DNA of 64,000 bases, from the NCBI RefSeq assembly GCF_029689925.1, contig NZ_CP121445.1, forward strand, positions 799,001 through 863,000. The letters run 5' to 3'. Shown here piece after piece: positions 1 to 9,100 of this stretch (its first letter is position 1; each line of letters starts with the position of its first letter). This DNA is from Anaerocolumna sp. AGMB13025 (GTDB lineage Bacteria; Bacillota; Clostridia; Lachnospirales; Lachnospiraceae). Under the pieces are notes generated by a model. The model saw nothing but the letters and a program-made list of their open reading frames with translations. It was not told the origin of the DNA and made no database searches. Position numbers and translations under genes: made by a program.

Positions 1-681
<681 letters not shown>

Positions 682-810
682 AGTTAGAAAAATCAAGGAT
701 ATGAAGCATGTCGAACTACTAGAGGACGGTTAATTGACAGTCCATAGTTTGAAATAGTTAGTGATAATTTCAAATATCCTTATAAAATCTAATTTAAGAT
801 ATTTGCACTT

Positions 811-853
811 AAAGGACACTTTTCAAAAATAGACTTTTTGAAAGGTGTCCTTT
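811..853 (+). terminator. Rho-independent terminator downstream of lysS
   Basis: The arms AAAGGACAC and GTGTCCTTT enclose near-complementary TTTTCAAAAA / TTTTTGAAAG segments, making a stem of about 20 bp that ends in T residues. It is nearly symmetrical, so it could also stop transcription from the other strand. Confidence 0.75.
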
Positions 854-910
854 ATTGCGTTGTAGTTGAACAATATCAATCGTTTTTAAGTTTGAAAGGA
901 GAACAGCGTT

Positions 911-1200
911 ATGGCAGATTCTAATTTTAGAATCGTAAGAGGAAAAGAAATAAATAAGAAGTTCGTACGATATAAAGGAGCTGATTTATATAGCATGAGT
1001 CAGTCAAATTTTGAACAGATGGCTAAGAATATTGGAAACGATCTATAAATTGAATAATCTTATACTGTAAATATGAGAGTTTTGATGACTACTTAGAGTC
1101 ATTGCAAAAGCTTTCAAATTTAAGTGATTCGGAATATATGGCGAACTATATAATATCTCTATCATCCATGTACAAAGTAAGGGTATATATATTGAGATGA
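911..1200 (+). pseudogene. DUF6462-type excisionase-like protein, broken by two frameshifts
   Basis: A good site (AAAGGAG) precedes ATG 911. The first frame reads 45 residues (MADSNFRIVRGK... then KKFVRYKGADLYSMSQSNFE) and stops at 1048. The sequence carries on in a second frame as IYKLNNLIL and in a third as FDDYLESLQKL, ending at 1200. Joined together these resemble the small DUF6462 proteins (about 65-75 residues) found in Lachnospiraceae integrative elements, where they are thought to act like excisionases. The family assignment is from memory of its RYK.GA.LYSM pattern. It is probably a relic of an element that once sat beside lysS. Confidence 0.5.
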
Positions 1201-1238
1201 AAAATAATCTGGATTACAACCATTTAATTCGGTTATTA

Positions 1239-1496
1239 TCATTCATCAATTTGAGCTTGTTCACATTCCAATCCTACAAAAAAGTCATTAAATTCGGCAT
1301 GAAAAATCATTTTCAATGCCACCAATTCACTAACACGAATATTCATACGGTTTGTTTCCAATTTAGCATAAGTGCTCTTAGAAATGTTAAGACCCATAAG
1401 ATGCATATGAGCAATGGTTTGATCTTGAGTCAATCCTGTCTTTTGTCTAAGTATCTGAATATTTCTTCCGATATCCATATCCGGTCTCAATTTCAT
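1239..1496 (-). CDS. XRE-family helix-turn-helix transcriptional regulator
   Basis: This is an 85-residue protein made almost entirely of a Cro/CI-type HTH (residues about 10-70: IQILRQKTGLTQDQTIAHMH, then ISKSTYAKLETNRMNIRV). The start ATG at 1496 has a GGGAAGG ribosome site about 8 bases upstream. Its own promoter region holds two copies of a palindrome (see next entry), so it is probably an autorepressor. Nearby genes on the plus strand do not form an operon with it. Its target other than itself is unknown. Confidence 0.85.
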   Translation of the reverse strand: MKLRPDMDIGRNIQILRQKTGLTQDQTIAHMHLMGLNISKSTYAKLETNRMNIRVSELVALKMIFHAEFNDFFVGLECEQAQIDE

Positions 1497-1519
1497 AGTT
1501 GTAAATCCTTCCCTGATAA

Positions 1520-1588
1520 TTCGTAATAACGAAATAATTTAGATTGATTTTACCTGTTATTTATATTATAATGTTTCGTAATAGCGAA
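1520..1588 (-). promoter_or_regulatory. Twin palindromic operators of the XRE gene
   Basis: TTCGTAATAACGAA (1520-1533) and TTCGTAATAGCGAA (1575-1588) are the same 14-bp palindrome, each followed by ATAATT, 55 bp apart. A TATAAT-like sequence for the minus strand lies between them. They sit 24-92 bp upstream of the XRE start codon, which fits two repressor sites flanking an autoregulated promoter. Confidence 0.65.
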
Positions 1589-1822
1589 ATAATTCTTTGT
1601 AACGACATAAAAGTTGAATTATTATGGATATGTGTAATTTATTCAAAAAAAAATGTGAATACTAAAATTCGTTTATCATTATGATGATCAGAAGAGCAGA
1701 TGAAATCTAAAAAGGCTTGTATTCAAAAGCATTAAATATATTGCCTTAAATGATTAATTTGCAGTATCGAAAAAGGTCATTTTCATATGAAACTAATATA
1801 GCTAAGTATTGGGGGGACTTAT

Positions 1823-2422
1823 ATGAGTAATAAGTATGGAATCCGAACAGAGAAAACGTTGAATCGCCTAAATATAATGGATATCTCAGAGCTTGATGGT
1901 ATGGTATTATCCAAATTTATTGAAAACTATCCCAACGAAAAAATAGAGAAGAGTTTTATTGCAGAAATGAACCAATGGGGATATTTGTATCCTAAAGAAG
2001 GAGATATTTGTTTAAGTGATATCCAAATGACTACCAGACTGCGAAATATACTTGCCAGAAATGGTATTTACTTTATTTCGCAATTGGGAAATTATTCAAA
2101 AGAATCCTATATGAAAATGCGCAATTTAGGTGAAGTAGCTTTTCAGGAATTACTAGAGGTATGTGTACGGTATAAAGTGGAACTATCAACAGTGAAATTG
2201 TTGGAAGATGATTTACAGCCTGTTAAATTCTCAACAAGCCAGGTGCTTACACTTTATGAAAGTGGCATAAATTTGGCGAAAGATTTTGAAGGTTATACTA
2301 TGGAAGAATTACAGGAAAAGTATGGTTATGATAAGAGATTATATAGTGGGATTTGTAAGGTGATTGAAAAGAAGGGGCTGAGATTAAGGAGGAGGGAAAA
2401 TGTTGTTCGGATAATATCTTGA
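1823..2422 (+). CDS. RNA polymerase alpha C-terminal-domain-like protein
   Basis: This is a 199-residue soluble protein. Residues about 63-115 (LSDIQMTTRLRNILARNGIY... MRNLGEVAFQELLEV) match the helix-hairpin-helix pattern of the RpoA C-terminal domain: LS.R..N.L...GI....L...S......MRNLG...L.E. The alpha-CTD binds UP-element DNA and activators. Here it is separate from any polymerase subunit, with an N-terminal region and a basic tail (RLRRREN) of unknown function. A GGGGGGA site precedes ATG 1823 and a terminator follows, so it is a one-gene unit. It may be a DNA-binding regulator; the role is inference. Confidence 0.6.
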   Translation: MSNKYGIRTEKTLNRLNIMDISELDGMVLSKFIENYPNEKIEKSFIAEMNQWGYLYPKEGDICLSDIQMTTRLRNILARNGIYFISQLGNYSKESYMKMRNLGEVAFQELLEVCVRYKVELSTVKLLEDDLQPVKFSTSQVLTLYESGINLAKDFEGYTMEELQEKYGYDKRLYSGICKVIEKKGLRLRRRENVVRIIS

Positions 2423-2436
2423 AAGAGATGCATTGG

Positions 2437-2461
2437 AGACACTCGTGAGAGTGTCTTTTTT
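2437..2461 (+). terminator. Rho-independent terminator
   Basis: A perfect 8-bp stem (AGACACTC / GAGTGTCT) with a GTGA loop is followed by six T residues. It lies directly after the alpha-CTD-like gene. Confidence 0.85.
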
Positions 2462-2665
2462 AGTGGTAAAGAAAACCAGGAGGAAAAAGATGTTGAATTA
2501 ATTGTTTGCTATTTTAAGGTAAATTCTATAATGAAATCTACAGGTAAAAGCTAAAATGTATTGCTGAAATGTATGAACCTTTTTAAATTTTAATTCTACT
2601 TTAACCCTACTTTAATTCTAGATTGTAAAATAAGAAGAAAGTTGCACAAAATCAAAGAAAAGTGG

Positions 2666-2694
2666 TTGAAATAAAAGAAATATGTTTCTATAAT
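2666..2694 (+). promoter_or_regulatory. Sigma-A promoter of the XRE-dpt-dnd operon
   Basis: TTGAAA (2666-2671) and TATAAT (2689-2694) are separated by exactly 17 bp. The site lies 62 bp upstream of the small XRE gene that heads the operon. Confidence 0.75.
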
Positions 2695-2755
2695 ATAAAA
2701 TAGGAAAAAACTAGTAGAAAAAATGTAGCAAAAAGTGGTTTTATGGAGGCAGTTT

Positions 2756-2965
2756 ATGTTTTTAAACTACAATAATTTATGGAAAACACTAATTGACCAT
2801 GGTGTAAAAAAAGGTGAACTTTGTAAGAAAACTGGTATTAGCAGTAGTACATTAGCAAAGATGAGTAGAAATGAACCAGTGTCTCTTTCGATAATACATA
2901 AGATATGCGAAATACTTGACTGCACAATCGAGGACGTTGTGTCTGTAAATAAAAAGAGTGAGTGA
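2756..2965 (+). CDS. Small XRE-type HTH regulator at the head of the dpt-dnd operon
   Basis: This is a 69-residue single-domain HTH protein: LIDHGVKKGELCKKTGIS then STLAKMSRNEPVSLSIIHKI, the CI-like pattern with a C-terminal ILDCTIEDVV helix. ATG 2756 was chosen because GGAGG lies 6 bases upstream; a GTG 21 bases earlier has no site. It ends 8 bases before dptF and shares its promoter, so it is probably the local regulator of the phosphorothioate genes. No partner repressor gene of the usual dnd type is seen elsewhere in the operon apart from DndB. Confidence 0.85.
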   Translation: MFLNYNNLWKTLIDHGVKKGELCKKTGISSSTLAKMSRNEPVSLSIIHKICEILDCTIEDVVSVNKKSE

Positions 2966-2973
2966 GGTGTCAT

Positions 2974-4698
2974 ATGGGAAGTTGTAAATTTTCAAATGAA
3001 TTAAATAGACTAAGAAAATCTTCAAGTGATTCCATTGACAATGTGGAGAAGTTTGACAGGTTTAAGGAGTATATGCATGTAACAAGAACTGCGGAAGAGG
3101 ATCTAAAAGACATTCTCAGAAAGGTAAATGCATATGGGAAAAAAACATTAGTACTATTATGTGGTAGTGCAGGAGATGGTAAATCACATTTGCTTTCATA
3201 TCTTAAAAATTCAGACGAAGAGCATTTGATACAGAATTATGTTGTTTATAATGATGCAACAGAAAGTAGTGCACCATCAAAGACGGCAATTGAAACAATG
3301 AATGATTTATTATCTTCGTTTAAAGATACAAATATAAAAAATCTGGGTCAAAATGTAATATTAGCGATTAATCTGGGGGTACTTAGTAATTTCATCGAAT
3401 CTGAATATGGTAGAGAATATAGTCAATTAAGAAATTATGTTGAACGTAGCAACATTCTTACGACACAGGTTAATAATAATGCATTTGACCAAGAGAGCAG
3501 TTTTCAGCATGTGAGTTTTTCAGATTATCATATGTTTAGTCTTACTGAGGAAGGTGTTCATGCAGGTTATATTGAAGCTATTCTTGATAAAGTGTTTTGC
3601 GAGAAAGATGAGAATTTGTTTTATCGCTCGTATATAAATGATTGTTCAGGATGCCCATTGGCACAAAAATGTCCTGTGAAAAAGAATTATGAATACATGA
3701 TGGATAAGAACCGTCAGAAATATGTAGCAGAGCTATTGGTGGAAACAATCATACAAGATAAGGCTATTTTGACAACAAGAGAAATCTTAAATTTTATTTA
3801 CGACATATTAATAGCTCAAAATTTTAGTTATACAAATTTTCAAAAACTTTTGATTGATGATTCGGCATATCTGAAGGAGTTTATTAAACAAATAACTCCA
3901 GCATTACTGTTTGATTCTGTTGATGTAACGGTTTTGATGAATATGTTAAAAAAATATGATCCATTACTTAATAGATCAGAAAAAGCAGATGAGATTGCAA
4001 TTTCCTATTATGTAAGTTCTGATGTTTCAAAAGATATTAACAACGCATTTGCAAATGTATCCTATAAAGAAATAATATGTGATTCGACTATGATTGCAAG
4101 AATCAATGATGATAAAATGCTTAAATCGAATTTATTTAATTTGATTGTGAGAATTCAATCAATCGATAGAGGGGATTTGGGTAATGATGTATATAAGAAA
4201 TATTTGTCGGATCTTTACATGTTTAACGCTGGAAAAGGGAAAAAGCTCGGTATTTTATATAACATGGTAGAAAGGGGTGTAGCGCAATGGTGCGGATGTG
4301 ATGAGGATGGAAATTTATGTTTAGATGATAAGCATCCTGGTTTTTCATTATATGAGAAGATTTATTTCAAGGAAAATTTGGATCATATACCTTATCCGGC
4401 TGCTACAGATGAATTACAGAGATTTGTACCGACTGTTTCTACTGCTTTTAAAGATTCTGATGGTGAAAGGATTTTACTGAACATAGATTTTTCATTATAT
4501 GAGTTGATTTACAGACTGAACCATGGATATATTCAAACTGCAGATGATAGAAATAATCATGCTGATTTTATAAGTTTTGTAAATAGAATTTTGCAAACTG
4601 GTTCATTGACAGAAACAGTGTCGATCGTGTCAAAAGAAGGTAAGAAGGCTATTATTTCTCAAGGCATGTTTGGATACAAGTTTAAGGTGGTGAAATGA
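2974..4698 (+). CDS. dptF: DNA phosphorothioation-dependent restriction protein DptF
   Basis: This is the first subunit of the DptFGH (DndFGH) complex, which restricts DNA lacking phosphorothioate. The 574-residue protein has a P-loop near residue 64 (CGSAGDGKSHLL) and a cysteine cluster around residue 225 (CSGCPLAQKC) that may bind metal. ATG 2974 follows GAGGTG closely; a GTG four codons upstream is the alternative. It overlaps dptG by 4 bases (ATGA), a sign of coupled translation. Assignment rests on the P-loop ATPase being followed by the other Dpt and Dnd genes in order. Confidence 0.88.
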   Translation: MGSCKFSNELNRLRKSSSDSIDNVEKFDRFKEYMHVTRTAEEDLKDILRKVNAYGKKTLVLLCGSAGDGKSHLLSYLKNSDEEHLIQNYVVYNDATESSAPSKTAIETMNDLLSSFKDTNIKNLGQNVILAINLGVLSNFIESEYGREYSQLRNYVERSNILTTQVNNNAFDQESSFQHVSFSDYHMFSLTEEGVHAGYIEAILDKVFCEKDENLFYRSYINDCSGCPLAQKCPVKKNYEYMMDKNRQKYVAELLVETIIQDKAILTTREILNFIYDILIAQNFSYTNFQKLLIDDSAYLKEFIKQITPALLFDSVDVTVLMNMLKKYDPLLNRSEKADEIAISYYVSSDVSKDINNAFANVSYKEIICDSTMIARINDDKMLKSNLFNLIVRIQSIDRGDLGNDVYKKYLSDLYMFNAGKGKKLGILYNMVERGVAQWCGCDEDGNLCLDDKHPGFSLYEKIYFKENLDHIPYPAATDELQRFVPTVSTAFKDSDGERILLNIDFSLYELIYRLNHGYIQTADDRNNHADFISFVNRILQTGSLTETVSIVSKEGKKAIISQGMFGYKFKVVK

Positions 4699-6110
4699 TG
4701 GAATACATATTCGATGAAGAAAAGTTCATAGAAAGCTTTAATGCAAAATCAAACGAAACAAAATCTGCAGATTCTATGAGACTCACTCATAGGGCAGATA
4801 ATAAATTTAAATTGTTTCCGTATAAAGCTTCTGGAAAAGCTCAAGCACCTATTGTTACAGATTTAGAAGATGTGGTAAGCGGTTTTTTTAAAGAGGCATT
4901 GAATAAAAAAACAGATCCTATAGATTTTGAGGATTTGTGTAGTGCTATACTTGACGAGATTAATGTGGATTGTGAAGATCTGGAGTATTTTAAAGATATG
5001 CTACAAAGTATATTCTTTAAAGGTGACAATTTTGTTGCAACAAATTTAGGCCTATATCCATATCAAATGGCAACAAATAATAAAAGTGCAGATAACTTGG
5101 CTCACTTTTTATTCTCGGTGTTTGGAATAAATAAGAGGGATTGCGATGCAATTACTACAGCAAAAAATAAATATCATTTTAACGTACTTGAGGACATGGT
5201 AATAAAAACAATAGAGACGAAAAAGGTATCCGAAGCAGAAAAAAGGCAACCTTATTTTTCTATAAAACCAGACATTCAAGGTCGATTCAGAAAAGATTTT
5301 TATTTTATGCTTGAATCAGGAATGACATCATTAGAAGATATTTCAAATCTCTTTGCTATTTATTATTTTTACTATGTTTCGCAAACATGTATTATATTGG
5401 ATCATTATTGCTCGGGTGAGCGAGATGGCGAAGTAAACTTATATTATGCACTGGATTGGGAAAAAGTCAGTAAAAACAGAATGTGCTGTATAGAAGGCTG
5501 GGAAAAGTTACAAGGCAGCATTAGTCATATGTTTAGTCATGCGATTACATTGGAGATATTAAATCAGACGACAGAATCTGAAATGTGTGATTATATTTCT
5601 CTTGGTAAAATGGCAGAAGAAAGCCAAGAGATAGACGAAAAAATAGCAGGAGAAGTAGCTAAGGCAGAGGTGACATATTGTTCTTATGTTGGAGACTATA
5701 AAGATTTTGATAAGATTGCATATCAACAAGGATTAACTGAAACAGAAAAAGCAATACGTCATTTATATAGATGTGTAGAAGCACAGTTCATGAATACGGA
5801 ACGTAAAAGAGCAAATCAATTCTATAATGAGAAATTTTCTGATTTCTGTAAAAGTCGTTGGGTAAAAAATAGAAAGAAATCTGGTCTGGTTTTGAATCTG
5901 ACAGAGAGAGATGTAATTTTTTTGACAAAGATTTGTTTAAGAGACGAAGATAAAATTAGATTGAATGAATTATATAAAGAATATGAATATAGAGGTATAT
6001 ATTTAGATAGTACTTCAAAAGAGTATTTACAAGATTTTTTCACTAAATTAAACCTGATTGATAAAAAGAGTGATAGCGGAGATGCACAGTATGTTAAACG
6101 AATTTTATGA
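4695..6110 (+). CDS. dptG: DNA phosphorothioation-dependent restriction protein DptG
   Basis: This is the second component of the DptFGH restriction complex, 471 residues and probably soluble. I see no known catalytic motif. Two hydrophobic, tyrosine-rich stretches near residues 225-240 (LFAIYYFYYVSQTCI) are probably core helices. It is recognised mainly by size and position between the DptF ATPase and the very large DptH. It overlaps both neighbours, dptF by 4 bases and dptH by 20, so the three are translationally coupled. Confidence 0.85.
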   Translation: MMEYIFDEEKFIESFNAKSNETKSADSMRLTHRADNKFKLFPYKASGKAQAPIVTDLEDVVSGFFKEALNKKTDPIDFEDLCSAILDEINVDCEDLEYFKDMLQSIFFKGDNFVATNLGLYPYQMATNNKSADNLAHFLFSVFGINKRDCDAITTAKNKYHFNVLEDMVIKTIETKKVSEAEKRQPYFSIKPDIQGRFRKDFYFMLESGMTSLEDISNLFAIYYFYYVSQTCIILDHYCSGERDGEVNLYYALDWEKVSKNRMCCIEGWEKLQGSISHMFSHAITLEILNQTTESEMCDYISLGKMAEESQEIDEKIAGEVAKAEVTYCSYVGDYKDFDKIAYQQGLTETEKAIRHLYRCVEAQFMNTERKRANQFYNEKFSDFCKSRWVKNRKKSGLVLNLTERDVIFLTKICLRDEDKIRLNELYKEYEYRGIYLDSTSKEYLQDFFTKLNLIDKKSDSGDAQYVKRIL

Positions 6111-9100
6111 TTTTATAGCAAAAAAAATAAATAGTTACTTTCAGACTGCAGCATCTGAAGGAACTTTATTAAAAGGAGAAAGTTTCTGTCTGAAACTTGA
6201 TAATGATGATATGGTTATCAAGGTTACAGAGGCTCTAAAAGATCTTGCCACAAGTAATCAGTCTATAGGTAAGTATGAATACTTATGTGGAGATGAATCG
6301 ATATATAAAACGTATACTTTAAAAGTAATTGATGATGAGGTTATTATAGCGTCACAAATCAATGGAATGACTAATGATTTTTTATGTGCCACTTTAAGAA
6401 ATGCAGCAAATAATGAACAAAAGCCATTGCTTATGATTTCATCAAATCCAATTGATAGCGCAAAAAGTGGATCTAGGGATATGTCATCAAGCGGAATGCC
6501 TTTTTATGCAGATCAATTAATGTTTGAAATTAGAAATATGGTTAATGAAAGCACACAGTTAACTAATACTGAAAAGCGTATTCTACAGTTCGAATTAAAG
6601 AGAAGAGATGCTGATGTTTTTAGCGATAAAGCTTCAATTTATGAATATAGAGACTTACTTGCTATTATGAGTAGTGGAAAGATTGATACAAATAATTTCC
6701 CGGGATTTCGTTTGTTTTCAGTAGATGGGAAAAAAGAATATCTACATTATGGAAATAACCAAGTTGATAAAGAGTTAAAAAATAATAACGAGCTGTTTGA
6801 AAAAATAGATAGAGGAATTCGTTTTGGAAATCTCGAAATTGAACTGGCAAAAGTATTCGAAGATAATGTGATAGTAAGAATAGAAAAAGCACATAAAGAT
6901 GAAGTGGAAAATTGGAGCAGATTATTTACATACGCTGAACTCTTGGCTGCAATGGAACGTAAACAGGCTAAAATGGAAAATCCTCTAAAGATAGAGAATG
7001 ATGACATTGAAGTTTATGGTGATTTACCATTTAATACCATTAACTTTGATGACGGATTTTTGATAAGAAATGAAGGCTCTCAAACAGCAAAAAAACGTAC
7101 AAAGAATTTGCTGATTTTTAATCCGGAGCATTATGCTAATATGCATATTCAAGTGAGTTGTAATGCAAAAATTATTAATAGCGGTATTATGGCGGATGAT
7201 TCTAAATATGTTAAAGCGGGTAAGAATATAATTTTTTTATTTGATCGTGAAGGAATGACCTTTCATAAAATTGAGATTAAAGATGAAGCCAATGACATTA
7301 CATATATTTTTAAGATATGCATTATTGATATTTCTCCAGAGTTTATGTATTCAACAGTAAAACACAGCTTTTCTATTGATTATAAAAAAACAAAGAAGAA
7401 CAGTCGTATAAAGTTAGCAGGAGTAGGAATTAATCTTATCTTTAATAAGAATGGTGTGGAAGTTTCATCGTGTAAATTAGAAGATAACGAGATTTATAGC
7501 TGCGGTTATGGAGAAAGGTTGTTGATTTATTCTTCAGAAGAAGAAATATCCAACTTTGGAAGTGGAATAAAGATAGACGTTAATTTTTCAGGCGTTCTTG
7601 TGCCGTTTATACTGTTTCCAGATGAGGTAAAAAGTGTTGAAATTATTGGAAGAAAGATATTAAGGGATAAATTATCAAATAAAAAGAGCTTTGAGTTTGA
7701 TGATGGAGCCATTTTAAGCGATTCGCAGGAGTATTTTGCAAAGGCAAATTTACTTAGAGAATTAAGATTAGAACAGGATATTATTGATAATAGTATCCTC
7801 TGTGGAAATGTAAAGAATTTTTATGTGTCAGATTCTATAAAGATTGATTCGCGAGATTTGACGATTTCCTCAACTCTTAAAGATGCATTTTTAAGTATGT
7901 TGTCTGCTTTTAAATTACATCGTACAATCCCAACCCTGGCTTACCTTGGAGGCGATTTACAGGATTCTGTAAAGAATTTTATAAAAGCTTTTGAAGAATG
8001 TTTCGAAAATCTTAGTGATGGAGAAAATTTATCACAGGAGCAGGAATATGCATTATATCTAGGAACGTTATCTGTGGGAAAAAATAGTGAAGAGATACTA
8101 TTAACACCTTTTCATCCGCTTAATTTAAAATATCAGCTAACTCTATTGAACGAGTCTGGTCTAGAATATGCAACAGATATTGTAATGGATCGCCTTAATT
8201 CAATTAACCTTCTGCCATATATACAACGGATGAGGAAGATATACAAGGTGTCCGATCAGCTTTATTCTCAAGAGTGGAAATACTATGCGCCTGTAGAAAA
8301 TAAGAAATACCGAGGAAGTCGTAGGTATGTACCTAAACTGATTGAAGAGAAAATCTCTGAATTTATTTCTCATTTTAGGTATATATTTGATGACATCAAT
8401 AACAAGAAAATAAGAGTAAATCTTATCAATATTGGAGATTGCAGTGAAGTTTTTATTGGACTGGCGCAGTTCTTCATCCATTCTATTAATAGAAATGCTG
8501 ATGCTGAGCGTCTTGCTAAATTTGAACTTCACATTTATACCGATGATATTACAGGAAATGCTTTTTCAAATTTAAAAGAATATTCTTTACTTAAAGAATA
8601 CTTAGCAGAGCAGAAGTTATTTGTTATTAATGGAACATCAATGAATAGCTTAGAAGGAATTCTTTCCAAAAATATTGAATGCTATTTCCATAAAGATAAT
8701 GGTAAAAATTATAATTATGCGCATATTTCTTTCTATGAAATGGAATCAGAGATTATTTCAGAGCAGGCTACTATGAATCAGATCGAAACAGGGATTTCAC
8801 TTGGAGGAATTTTGTCGGGAATTCCATCAAGTAAATATGGATATAAATATAGAACTGGTTATGGAGTAAGATATGCAGAAGATACTTCTCTAACCAGGCT
8901 TTCATCACTGTATAATGCGCTGATGCAAGTAGAAACAACTGGAAATCCGTATCATTCTGGAACGAGTATTTCTACACAGATTGATGAGCTCGTAGAAAAT
9001 AAAATGGACTACATCTACAAGAATTCAAACTGGGTGGTATTTGTAGATCCAAAAGTTGATTTAGACTTCTTTAGTGAAAAAGAAGCAAACAGTGATTTAT

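Noticed and set aside
1197-1526. Plus-strand 109-codon frame opposite the XRE gene
   Set aside because: It is the antisense of a clear HTH gene that has a ribosome site and operators; the frame has neither.
8200-8532. Minus-strand 110-codon frame inside dptH
   Set aside because: It lies wholly within the well-supported DptH frame and has no ribosome site or motif.
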